Assembly (NCBI RefSeq): GCF_015352955.1
Contig: NZ_JACYOX010000040.1
Location: 1 to 46,570 of the forward strand
Reading direction: 5' to 3'
Length of the DNA: 46,570 nucleotides
Origin: Noviherbaspirillum soli
Lineage (GTDB): Bacteria > Pseudomonadota > Gammaproteobacteria > Burkholderiales > Burkholderiaceae_D
A program made the position numbers and the translations under genes. The notes below the pieces were generated by a model, which saw only the letters and a list, made by a program, of their open reading frames with translations, did not search any database and was not told where the DNA came from. Shown one piece after another: positions 7,611 through 15,953 of this stretch (its first letter is position 1; each line of letters starts with the position of its first letter).

Positions 7611-9452
7611 TTGGCATTCTATTTTGAGAAATTCGAAGATCGCAGGCCGCCTCCTCCACTGCCACATTCGCCAACGATCGAATTAATCTGGCAGTTCCTG
7701 GCTGTCATCGCGCTGGTGCTGGGCGCGAACTACATCCGCTGGCGCTGGATGGAATCCCTTAATCTCGACGCCCTCTGGTTTGCGATCCCGCTGGCCCTGG
7801 CCGAGACCCTGGCCTACATCGGCCTGGTGCTGTTCACCATCAACCTCTGGAAGATACAGGACACGCCACGGCGCGCACCGCCGGCCACCATTGCGGAATG
7901 CTCCGGCAACGAGGCCGACGAGGCCCGACCGATTGCGGTCGATGTCTTCATCACCACCTATAGCGAGGACGAGGAACTGGTGCGTATCTCGATACGCGAC
8001 GCCAAGGCAATCCGTTACCCGCATCCGCTGGACCTGAAGATCCATGTGCTCGACGATGGCAAGCGCGCGCTGATGCGCCAGGTCGCGGCCGAGGAAGGCG
8101 TCAACTACATCACCCGTGCCAGCAATATCGGCTTCAAGGCCGGCAACCTGCGCAATGCGCTGGAAAACACCGGCGGCGACTTCATCATCATCTGCGACGC
8201 CGACACCCGGCTGTTCCCGACGATCCTGGAGCATACGATGGGCTACTTCCGCGATCCGGACGTAGCCTGGGTACAGACGCCGCAATGGTTCTTCGACATT
8301 CCCGAAGGGGTGCCGCTGCCGGCTTACCTACAGCAGTCGCTCGGCCGCCCCGGCCGCTGGCTGGGCAGCGCGATCGAGCGGGTGTTTGGCCGGGCGCCGG
8401 TCGGACGCGACCCCTTCGTCAACGACCCCAAGATGTTCTATGACATCCTGCTGCGGCGTCGCAACTGGGCCAATGCCGCCTTCTGCTGCGGCGCCGGCTC
8501 GCTGCACCGGCGCGAGGCCGTGATGCAGGCGGCGCTGCGGGCCTTTGCGCTGAGCGTGGACAAGGAGGTCAGCAAGTATGCCGACCAGATCCCCGACCCG
8601 GCCATCCGCGCCGACTTCAGCGATGCGATGCGCACCCAGGTCGTGCTGGAAACCGAGTTCACACCTTACAAGTTCCATGTCTCGGAAGACATCTATACTT
8701 CCATCGTGCTGCATAACGATATCGACAGGCGCTGGAAGTCGGTGATGCATCCGGAAGTGGAATCGAAGATGCTGTCGCCGCAGGACCTGCTGTCATGGAT
8801 GATCCAGCGCTTCAAGTATGCCGGCGGCACGCTGGACATCTTCTTTCGCGACAATCCGCTGTTCCGCGGCCGCATGAGCTGGCCGCAGCGGCTGATGTAC
8901 CTGTCGACCTTCTGGTCCTATTTCGGCTGCGTGTGGAACATTGTCTTCCTGGCCGCGCCCATCATCTATTTCTTCACCGGCATTGCGCCGCTGTCCAGTT
9001 ATTCCACCAACTTCTACTGGCACGCGGTGCCATTCATCGTCGCCACCGAACTGGCCTTCATGTTCGGCATGTGGGGCGTATGGCAATGGGAGGGAAAGGC
9101 GTCTTACCTGTCCTTTTTCTCGATCAATGCGCGTGCGCTGTGGACCGTGCTCAAGGGCGAGAAGATCAAGTTTCCGGTGACACCCAAGGAAAGGCAGGAA
9201 GGCAATTTCCTGCCGCTGGTGATACCGCAGATCGTGGTGGCCGCACTGACGGCGGCCGGCGCAGTGTATGCCGGCTACCGGGTGTTTGGCCTGGGCTTTC
9301 ACAATGAGCTCCCGGCGCTGCTGGTGAACCTGGTCTGGAGCGCAAACAACATCTTCGTAATGATCCCCATTATCCGCGCCGCCCAATGGCAGCCGCCGGA
9401 GGAAACGGCCGAACCGGCCATCAACGACCAACAACAGGCCCATCCCGTATGA
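7611..9452 (+). CDS. Membrane-bound GT2 polysaccharide synthase (cellulose-synthase-like)
   Basis: A 613-residue processive glycosyltransferase. Two N-terminal membrane segments (about 28-48 and 55-82) precede a cytoplasmic GT2 domain, with about five more membrane segments after residue 430. Catalytic landmarks are DDG near 148, DAD near 197, TPQW near 223 and the base motif SED near 358. The position of the usual Q-x-x-R-W acceptor motif holds QRFKY near 398, a non-canonical form. There is no C-terminal PilZ domain, unlike BcsA. The TTG start is set by the GGGGAG upstream. Its stop overlaps the next ATG (ATGA). It probably makes a beta-linked glucan or related polymer in the inner membrane; the sugar cannot be read from sequence. 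Confidence 0.88.
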   Translation: MAFYFEKFEDRRPPPPLPHSPTIELIWQFLAVIALVLGANYIRWRWMESLNLDALWFAIPLALAETLAYIGLVLFTINLWKIQDTPRRAPPATIAECSGNEADEARPIAVDVFITTYSEDEELVRISIRDAKAIRYPHPLDLKIHVLDDGKRALMRQVAAEEGVNYITRASNIGFKAGNLRNALENTGGDFIIICDADTRLFPTILEHTMGYFRDPDVAWVQTPQWFFDIPEGVPLPAYLQQSLGRPGRWLGSAIERVFGRAPVGRDPFVNDPKMFYDILLRRRNWANAAFCCGAGSLHRREAVMQAALRAFALSVDKEVSKYADQIPDPAIRADFSDAMRTQVVLETEFTPYKFHVSEDIYTSIVLHNDIDRRWKSVMHPEVESKMLSPQDLLSWMIQRFKYAGGTLDIFFRDNPLFRGRMSWPQRLMYLSTFWSYFGCVWNIVFLAAPIIYFFTGIAPLSSYSTNFYWHAVPFIVATELAFMFGMWGVWQWEGKASYLSFFSINARALWTVLKGEKIKFPVTPKERQEGNFLPLVIPQIVVAALTAAGAVYAGYRVFGLGFHNELPALLVNLVWSANNIFVMIPIIRAAQWQPPEETAEPAINDQQQAHPV

Positions 9453-10795
9453 CAGAAAACCTGGTCAAGGCGCGCAGCACCATCGTCTTCATCATTGCCC
9501 TGCTGGTGGCGACCATGCTGGCCGTCTGGATAGAACGTGAAAGCGCGCGCCATGCCGACGAGGAGAGACCCGCCGCCTATGCCGGCCAGCCGGCAGTCGC
9601 CACCAGCAGCGACCTGCCGGCCCTGCCCAGGCCGCAGCCGCTGACGCCGCAGGAGCGCGAGATGGCCCTGCTTGCGTGGAAGTACTTCGAGAACAACACC
9701 AATTCCGCGACCGGGCTGGTCAACTCGGTGCAGGACTATCCTGCCGCCACGATGTGGGATACCGCCTCCTACCTGCTGGCGCTGGTGTCGGCATCCAGGC
9801 TGGAACTGCTGCCGCAGGCCGAATTCGACCGCCGCATGGCCCAGGCGCTGGGCTCACTGGCGAAGCTGCCGCTTTACGACAACGCGCTGCCCAACAAGTC
9901 CTATGACGTCCGCACGCTGGCCATGGTGGACTATACCGGCAAGGAGACGCCGAACGGCATAGGCTGGTCGGCCATCGACATCGGCCGGCTGATGGTGCCG
10001 CTCAATATCATCGCGTGGCGCTATCCGCAGCATACCGGGCTGGCCCGGCAGGTGATCAGCCGCTGGAACACTAGCCGTCTGGCGCAGAAGGGCCATCTGT
10101 ACGGCGTCGCCGTGGCGCCCGATGGCAGCGCCCAGCTGTTGCAGGAAGGTCGCCTGGGCTATGAACAATATGCAGCCAAGACCTTTTCCCTGCTGGGGCT
10201 GGACGTGCATGCCGCGCAGGACTACCTGGCCCAGCTTGCCTTTGTCGACATCTATGATATCGGCGTGCCCTATGACAGGCGCGATCCGAAGAAATACGGC
10301 GCTGGCAATTTCGTAGTGAGTGAACCCTATGTGCTGGACGGCCTGGAATTCGGCTGGGACAGCACCTCGCGCGAGCTGGCATGGCGGGTCTACCGGGCCC
10401 AGGAACAGCGCCACAGAAAGACCGGCAAGCTGACCGCGGTCACCGAAGACCATCTGGACCGCCCGCCCTACTTCCTCTACGACGCCGTATACAGCGGTGG
10501 CAAGGCATGGAACCCGGTCACCGAAAAAGGCGTCAGCATGCCGGAGTTGCGCACCATGAGCGTCAAGGCCGCATTTGGCTGGCATGCGCTGTACCGGTCC
10601 GACTACACCATGCAACTGGTGCAGGCGGCGGCGGCGCTGCATGACAAGGACAAGGGCTTCTATGCGGGCCTGTATGAAGAAGGCGGCGTGCCTAACAAGG
10701 CCATTACCGCCAATACCAATGCGATCGTGCTGGAAAGCCTGGCATTCATCGCAGGCGGCAAGCTGCTGAACCTGCAGGAAGGAGGGGGGAATTGA
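9449..10795 (+). CDS. DUF3131 protein 1, inner-membrane anchored
   Basis: A 448-residue protein with one N-terminal transmembrane helix (about residues 10-28) and a periplasmic DUF3131 domain (about 65-440). Family landmarks are WKYFENN, GLVNS, MWDTASYL, LPNKSYD, IGWSAIDIGRL and QEGRLGYEQYAA. The domain is expected to form an alpha/alpha barrel like glycan-acting six-hairpin enzymes; catalysis has not been shown to my knowledge. No signal-peptidase site is evident, so it should stay anchored next to the synthase. It is translationally coupled to the synthase (ATGA overlap) and is the first of three tandem paralogues. Confidence 0.85.
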   Translation: MTENLVKARSTIVFIIALLVATMLAVWIERESARHADEERPAAYAGQPAVATSSDLPALPRPQPLTPQEREMALLAWKYFENNTNSATGLVNSVQDYPAATMWDTASYLLALVSASRLELLPQAEFDRRMAQALGSLAKLPLYDNALPNKSYDVRTLAMVDYTGKETPNGIGWSAIDIGRLMVPLNIIAWRYPQHTGLARQVISRWNTSRLAQKGHLYGVAVAPDGSAQLLQEGRLGYEQYAAKTFSLLGLDVHAAQDYLAQLAFVDIYDIGVPYDRRDPKKYGAGNFVVSEPYVLDGLEFGWDSTSRELAWRVYRAQEQRHRKTGKLTAVTEDHLDRPPYFLYDAVYSGGKAWNPVTEKGVSMPELRTMSVKAAFGWHALYRSDYTMQLVQAAAALHDKDKGFYAGLYEEGGVPNKAITANTNAIVLESLAFIAGGKLLNLQEGGGN

Positions 10796-12213
10796 AGGCA
10801 ACCTTCACCCAGATCGCGCTTGCAGTAGCATTGTGCAGTCCGCTGCTGGCGGCGGCGCAGTGCAGCCATGGCGCAATGCCGGCGGAACGCTATGCAAGAC
10901 GCACCGGCGCGCTGACCGAGCAGGAACGCAACATGGCCCGCATTGCGTGGAAATACTTCGAGAACAATTACCAGCCGCAGACTGGCCTGGTCAATGCGGT
11001 CGACGGCTATCCTTCTACCACCCTGTGGGATACCGCTTCCTACCTGGGCGCGCTGGTGGCCGCCCATGAGCTGGGCCTGGTGAACCGGCAGGTGCTGGAT
11101 GAGCGCCTTGGCGCCATCATAAAGACCTTCAACAGCATGGCGTTCTTCCGTGACGAGCTGCCCAACAAGGTCTATAACGCCAAGACCATGGACAAGGCCG
11201 ACTATGCCAACAATCCGGGCGAGATCGGCTTTTCCGCGATCGACCTGGGCCGGCTCTTGATCTGGCTGCGGATCATCAAGGACCGTTACCCCCAGCATGC
11301 CGATGGCATTGACCGCTTCGTGATGCGCTGGAAGTTCGACAACGTGGTGGACCGCGACGGCATGCTGTATGGCGCCTCGCTGTCGCCGCAGAAGAAGGTG
11401 CAATATGTGCAGGAGGGCCGGCTGGGCTATGAGGAATATGCGGCCCGGGGTTTCGACCTGTGGGGCTTTGGCACGGCGCAGGCGTCGGCGCCGGAACCGT
11501 ATGAAACCATACCGATCTATTGCATCGAGATTCCCTACGACAGCCGCGACCCGCGAAAGTATTCCCAGCACAACTACGTGGTGTCGGAGAGCTACGTGCT
11601 GGACGGCATCGAGTTTGGCTGGGCTACCGGGCCGGAGGCGGCAAGCGCGGGCATGCGCGGCGCGCAGTGGCGCCGCGATTTCGCCAACCGCGTCTACCAG
11701 GCCCAGGAAAACCGCTACCAGGCCACCGGCATCCTGACTGCGCGCAGCGAGCATCAGTTGGACCAGGAACCCTATTTCGTCTACGACACGGTCTACACCG
11801 ACGGCTATCCGTGGAACACGATTACCGAGCCGGGCAAGTATGTGCCGCAATTCGCCGCGGTGTCGCTGAAGGCGGCGCTGGGCATGTGGGTGCTGTGGAA
11901 GTCGGACTATACCGACCGGCTATTTGCCCATATCGCGGACAAGCATGAAAAGGACAAGGGCTATTACGAAGCCATGCTGGAAAGCGGCAAGGGTCCGATC
12001 AAGGCCTTCACCGCCAACAACAACGGCATCATGCTCGAAGCCCTGCTGTACAAGGCCAAAGGCACGCTGCTGGAGCCCGGCAAGCAGCGCCGCGGCCTGT
12101 GGGAGCAGCATGCATCGAAACTCTATGGCGCCGACGTCAGGACTCGCTTCGGCGGCCCGCGGCAGCCGGTAGCGGCCGACAGCAGCGCCTGCGGCAAGGG
12201 GGTGCCATGCTGA
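10792..12213 (+). CDS. DUF3131 protein 2, secreted to the periplasm
   Basis: A 473-residue paralogue of the preceding gene. It starts with a cleavable signal peptide (hydrophobic residues 6-18, likely cleavage after SPLLAAA), then carries the DUF3131 domain with WKYFENNYQPQTGLVN, LWDTASYL, LPNKVYN, IGFSAIDLGRLL and QEGRLGYEEYAA. The C-terminal 40 residues are polar and contain a cysteine pair (ACGKGVPC). The TTG start at 10792 overlaps the previous stop and follows the very strong GGAGGGGGG ribosome-binding site. It is likely a soluble periplasmic partner or processing enzyme for the polymer. Confidence 0.85.
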   Translation: MKATFTQIALAVALCSPLLAAAQCSHGAMPAERYARRTGALTEQERNMARIAWKYFENNYQPQTGLVNAVDGYPSTTLWDTASYLGALVAAHELGLVNRQVLDERLGAIIKTFNSMAFFRDELPNKVYNAKTMDKADYANNPGEIGFSAIDLGRLLIWLRIIKDRYPQHADGIDRFVMRWKFDNVVDRDGMLYGASLSPQKKVQYVQEGRLGYEEYAARGFDLWGFGTAQASAPEPYETIPIYCIEIPYDSRDPRKYSQHNYVVSESYVLDGIEFGWATGPEAASAGMRGAQWRRDFANRVYQAQENRYQATGILTARSEHQLDQEPYFVYDTVYTDGYPWNTITEPGKYVPQFAAVSLKAALGMWVLWKSDYTDRLFAHIADKHEKDKGYYEAMLESGKGPIKAFTANNNGIMLEALLYKAKGTLLEPGKQRRGLWEQHASKLYGADVRTRFGGPRQPVAADSSACGKGVPC

Positions 12214-13652
12214 TGCGGCGCTGGCTTACCGGCGCGCTGCTGCTGGCGGCAGCGCTGCTTACCGGCTGCGGCCTGGTGTCGCGCCAGATCACGAAGGCCG
12301 GCGATTATGCGGAACATGCCGGCGGCATTGGCCGCTATGGCAGTCTGAGCGAGAAGGAGCTGCAGTGGGCCAAGGTGGCCTGGCGCTACTTCGAGAACAA
12401 CACCAATCCGCAGAACGGCCTGGTCAATGGCAGCGACCGCACGCCCAGCTTTTCGATGGCGCACCTGGGCGACTACATTGCGGCACTGACGGCGGCGCGC
12501 GAACTGGGCTTGGTCAACGAGCGGGAATTCGATGAACGCCTGTCGAAGGTGCTGGCCTTCCTGCAGGGCATGGACATGTCCGAGGCCAGCATCCCGGCCA
12601 AGGTCTACAACACGCTGTCGGGCAAGATGGTCAACTACGCCAACCAGCCGGCGGACATCGGCTGGTCGGCAGTGGAGACCGGCCGCCTGCTGACCTGGAT
12701 GAAGATCGTCGCTGTGCGCTATCCGCATTACGAGGAATACTTCGACAAGGCGGTGTTCCGGATGAACTTCTGCCAGGTCATCGATGACTGCGGCATCCTG
12801 CACGGCCTTTCGCTGGAGAACGGCAAGCGCAACCGCTACCAGGAAGGCAGGCTGGGCTATGAGCAGCTGGCCGCCGGAGGCTTTGCCGCCTGGGGCTTCG
12901 AAGCCCGCCGCAGCTGGCGCGGGCCGGACCTGGAAACGGTCAATATCTATGGCGTGCCGGTGCGCTATGACGGCAGGGAATCGCGGCTGAGCGGCGTGCA
13001 GACGCCGGTGCTGACCATGCCCCATGTGCTGATGGGTATGGAATTCGGCTGGCGCTATCCGGGCCAGAGCGTGGCTGCAAGCAGCGAGGATGCCGACTTC
13101 CGGAAGATGGCCGATGCCGTCTATCGGGCGCAGGAAATGCGCCATGCCAGGGAGGGGGTGCTGACCGCGCGCACCGAATACCAGATCAAGGAGCCGCCCT
13201 ACCTGGTCTACGATGCGGTGTTTGCCGCCGGCTATCCATGGAACACGGTCGGCCCGGACGGCAAGGAGTATGAGAAGCTGGCCATGGTCTCGACCCGCGC
13301 CGCGTTCGGCCTGTGGGCGCTGTGGCCCACGGCCTATACCGACCTGCTGATGACGTCGGTGCAGACGCTCTACAGCCCGGAGCGCGGCTGGTATGACGGC
13401 CGCATGGAGAAGAGCGGCGCGCCGCAGGAAGGCATTACGCTCACCACTAATGCCCAGGTGCTGGAAGCGCTGCTGTTCAAGGTCAAGGGACAGCTGCTGC
13501 CTGCGGCAAGCAACGGGCGCTATCTGCGCCGGCAGACCGGCAACCCGTTCGACCGGCCCAATCGCTGCTTCCCCGGCGAGCGGCCGGCATGCCGCGACCC
13601 TGGTGCCGCGCCCATGCCGGCCGCGCTGCGCCCGGCGGCAATGGCGCGATGA
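12207..13652 (+). CDS. DUF3131 protein 3, lipoprotein
   Basis: A 481-residue paralogue with a lipoprotein signal (MLMRRWLTGALLLAAALLTG then Cys), so the mature protein is lipidated at Cys21 and probably held in the outer membrane. DUF3131 landmarks WRYFENNTNPQNGLVN, IPAKVYN, IGWSAVETGRLL and QEGRLGYEQLAA are kept, but the WDTAS motif of the first two copies is replaced by AHLGD, losing the conserved Asp. This suggests a binding or scaffold role and not catalysis. The ATG at 12207 overlaps the previous stop by seven bases. The C-terminal 45 residues are Pro/Arg-rich and not conserved with the other copies. Confidence 0.83.
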   Translation: MLMRRWLTGALLLAAALLTGCGLVSRQITKAGDYAEHAGGIGRYGSLSEKELQWAKVAWRYFENNTNPQNGLVNGSDRTPSFSMAHLGDYIAALTAARELGLVNEREFDERLSKVLAFLQGMDMSEASIPAKVYNTLSGKMVNYANQPADIGWSAVETGRLLTWMKIVAVRYPHYEEYFDKAVFRMNFCQVIDDCGILHGLSLENGKRNRYQEGRLGYEQLAAGGFAAWGFEARRSWRGPDLETVNIYGVPVRYDGRESRLSGVQTPVLTMPHVLMGMEFGWRYPGQSVAASSEDADFRKMADAVYRAQEMRHAREGVLTARTEYQIKEPPYLVYDAVFAAGYPWNTVGPDGKEYEKLAMVSTRAAFGLWALWPTAYTDLLMTSVQTLYSPERGWYDGRMEKSGAPQEGITLTTNAQVLEALLFKVKGQLLPAASNGRYLRRQTGNPFDRPNRCFPGERPACRDPGAAPMPAALRPAAMAR

Positions 13653-13692
13653 AGCATGCGGGCATGGGAACCATGAAGCGGCGTCGGTGCAG

Positions 13693-14640
13693 ATGCGAAC
13701 GCGGATTTTGCTGATGGGCAGCCTGGCATGCGGTCTGGCGCCGCTGGCAGGCATGGCCGAGGAGATCAACCGCGCCGGCACCTTCCCGGCGCTGATCCCA
13801 TCCTGGGAACTGTCGCGCGGCACGCCGGCCGACCGTGCGCCGCCGCCACCGCTGGAACCAGCGGCGGAAGAAGTCAAGCGCCTGCGCCTGCGTCTGGCAA
13901 TGGATATACCGCTGCGCACCACCGAAGGCGGTTTCAAGGGCGCGGGTTTTCAGGGATCGCCTGCGGTTTCGCCCACGCTGCAGGCCGAACTGCGCTACAA
14001 CCCGCACAGCTACTGGTTTGGCGGCGTGACCTTCTACCGTTATCTGATGGGCGACAGGCAGCGGCCATGGAATCCGGACTTCACCTATACCTTCGGCTAC
14101 GACGACTGGCACCCGGACACCTTCAGCTTCACCTACAGCAATTACGGCGGCAACCGGCTGTTTCCCGACCATACCGTGCCGCGCGGGCAGCAGCCCGAGC
14201 AGTACACCCGCTTCAACCAGGGCCAGTGGTCAGTCGGCTACAAGTTCGTGCTGCCGGAGATGCTGCGTCCGCTGCTGCTGATCGATGACCGGCACCAGCT
14301 CGGCTGCAGCATCAATGCCAACCTGACGCCGCGCTATACCGACCTGAAATCGCGCTCGGTGCAGCCATCCAAGCGTTCGGCCTCGCTCGGATGCCGCTAT
14401 GCCACGCCGTCGAACTGGTACGCCAACATCACCCTGTTCTACTACCCGGACCGCAGCCAGCAGCAGCCATGGGACCCCGACTTCACCTATGGCTTCGGCT
14501 ATTTCGACTGGCATCCCGGCACGATTTCCATCCAGTACAACAATTATTCGGGCAACCGCTATCCATGGCACAGCCGATCGCCGGGCCAGGGCGCGCCGCG
14601 TAACGGCAGTATCTCGATCTCCTGGTCACATGCATGGTAG
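13693..14640 (+). CDS. Outer-membrane beta-barrel candidate of the exopolysaccharide operon
   Basis: A 315-residue protein with an N-terminal signal peptide (cleavage near AGMA-EE, about residue 22), a Pro-rich linker and then alternating amphipathic strands rich in Tyr, Trp and Phe, ending in an aromatic residue (SISISWSHAW), as outer-membrane proteins do. Two halves share a motif: PWNPDFTYTFGYDDWHP near residue 130 and PWDPDFTYGFGYFDWHP near 260, each followed by a Y-N-N/S-Y-x-G-N-R segment. It matches no family I know. The start at 13693 is the only in-frame ATG; a GTG lies six bases upstream. It probably provides the outer-membrane exit or a polymer-binding surface. Confidence 0.7.
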   Translation: MRTRILLMGSLACGLAPLAGMAEEINRAGTFPALIPSWELSRGTPADRAPPPPLEPAAEEVKRLRLRLAMDIPLRTTEGGFKGAGFQGSPAVSPTLQAELRYNPHSYWFGGVTFYRYLMGDRQRPWNPDFTYTFGYDDWHPDTFSFTYSNYGGNRLFPDHTVPRGQQPEQYTRFNQGQWSVGYKFVLPEMLRPLLLIDDRHQLGCSINANLTPRYTDLKSRSVQPSKRSASLGCRYATPSNWYANITLFYYPDRSQQQPWDPDFTYGFGYFDWHPGTISIQYNNYSGNRYPWHSRSPGQGAPRNGSISISWSHAW

Positions 14641-14691
14641 ACCGGCACCAGGCCCGAAACAGGCAGACTACACACAAGGAAGAGGACCCCT

Positions 14692-15033
14692 ATGGACATC
14701 ATCAATATCAGCCGCGAGCAGAACGTGGCCATCATCCGGCCCGCGACGAAGCGCATCGACAGCGCGGTGGCGCCGGCTTTCAAGGAAGCCGTGCTGAAGC
14801 TGGTGCAAGCAGGCGACAAGCGCATCGTGCTGGACCTGGAAGGCGTCGACTTCATGGATTCCAGCGGCCTGGGCGCTCTGGTCTCGGTGCTCAAGGGCTT
14901 GGGCGGCAGCGGCGCGCTGGGCGTGTGCAATGTGCAGGGCGGTGTGCAGAGCCTGTTCAAACTGACCCGCATGGACAAGGTATTTACCATCAGCGACAAC
15001 CTGGCCGAAGCCGTGCAGAAGGCCGCTGGCTGA
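14692..15033 (+). CDS. STAS-domain anti-anti-sigma factor (RsbV-like)
   Basis: A 113-residue single STAS domain. The loop FMDSSGLGALVS near residues 58-69 carries the serine that RsbW-type kinases phosphorylate. AGGAAGAGG stands upstream of the ATG. It closes the operon that opens with the matching phosphatase and kinase, so the three form a full partner-switching set: kinase at 6882 phosphorylates, phosphatase at 5140 dephosphorylates. The unphosphorylated form would bind the kinase or some component of polysaccharide production. The 3' end converges with the GH16 gene. Confidence 0.9.
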   Translation: MDIINISREQNVAIIRPATKRIDSAVAPAFKEAVLKLVQAGDKRIVLDLEGVDFMDSSGLGALVSVLKGLGGSGALGVCNVQGGVQSLFKLTRMDKVFTISDNLAEAVQKAAG

Positions 15034-15055
15034 GGCAGCGGCATAGGGGAAGGCC

Positions 15056-15781
15056 CTACTGCCCTATCCAGACCGAGTCGTACTGGGCCGCGCCCTGCTG
15101 TCCGACGTAATAACCCGGGAAGAGCAGCGCCGTACCGATGTTGTCGCCATACCAGGCATTCATCATCAGCCTCATGGGCGCGCTGATCGCGGCTGCGGCG
15201 CGCCGCACTTCCACCCACTGGCCGGCGTCATTCATCACATGCCAGACGATCACATCGGCCTGCCAGCTCACGCTGTAGCGGCGGCTGGTCTTATAGGGAT
15301 CGATGCCCATGGCCCTGAGGTCGATGTCCTGCGGATGCTGCTGTCCGGCAGTCCAGTAATTGGTATGCAGCAGGCCGCTGCCGCCGACGAATTCAATGTC
15401 GATCTCATAGTGGGAGGCGGTGGCGGCGACGCCGTCATACAGGAAAAAGGAACTGACCGTTCCCGGCACGGCCGATGGCTTCATGTCCACCACGAAGGCG
15501 CCGTATTGCCAATACTTGGTGGTCCTGACTTCGGCGCACTTGCCGGAATTGCCGCTGAAGCTCAGGCTAAGCTGGCTCTTGCTGACATGGACATCCTGAC
15601 TGGAAAAAGTGCAGCCGAACGGCGGGCCGTTCACCCAGGTTGCGATCTGCCACGCGCTGCTGAGAGCACGGCCATAGAAATCGTCGAAAAATACCTGGGT
15701 CGTCTGTGCGTTCAAGGTGGTGGTGAAGCCGGCCAGCGCAAGCAGGCAGCCGCCGATCAATTTTCTTGCAAGATTCTTCAT
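15056..15781 (-). CDS. Secreted glycoside hydrolase family 16 protein
   Basis: The 241-residue protein has a signal peptide (about residues 1-25, cleavage near TLNA-QT) and a beta-jelly-roll GH16 domain. The catalytic signature EIDIEFVG near residue 127 supplies the nucleophile and acid/base Glu pair, as in lichenases and laminarinases. Later TNYW and W-rich segments fit the substrate cleft. GH16 enzymes cut or transfer beta-1,3/1,4-glucans and galactans. Its tail-to-tail position 22 bases from the exopolysaccharide operon suggests it trims or degrades that polymer. The start at 15781 is preferred over an upstream in-frame codon because it begins the signal peptide. Confidence 0.82.
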   Translation of the reverse strand: MKNLARKLIGGCLLALAGFTTTLNAQTTQVFFDDFYGRALSSAWQIATWVNGPPFGCTFSSQDVHVSKSQLSLSFSGNSGKCAEVRTTKYWQYGAFVVDMKPSAVPGTVSSFFLYDGVAATASHYEIDIEFVGGSGLLHTNYWTAGQQHPQDIDLRAMGIDPYKTSRRYSVSWQADVIVWHVMNDAGQWVEVRRAAAAISAPMRLMMNAWYGDNIGTALLFPGYYVGQQGAAQYDSVWIGQ

Positions 15782-15953
15782 GGTCAACCGTATCTGGATA
15801 TTCCGGCAACCGATGGGCATTTGCCAATTAGTTGCTATGCGGGAATATTCTAGCCGCTTTTAGTTGACTTCGAGAAACATTTTGCGGTGTTGTTGTCAGA
15901 CGTACCCGGTTTGACACCCGGTCCGGCCTCCTATTGCAGCGCCGGGCTAAGTA

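Noticed and set aside
12123-13937. 604-codon antisense frame under DUF3131 copy 3
   Set aside because: High GC at third positions keeps antisense frames open; the sense strand has clear family motifs.
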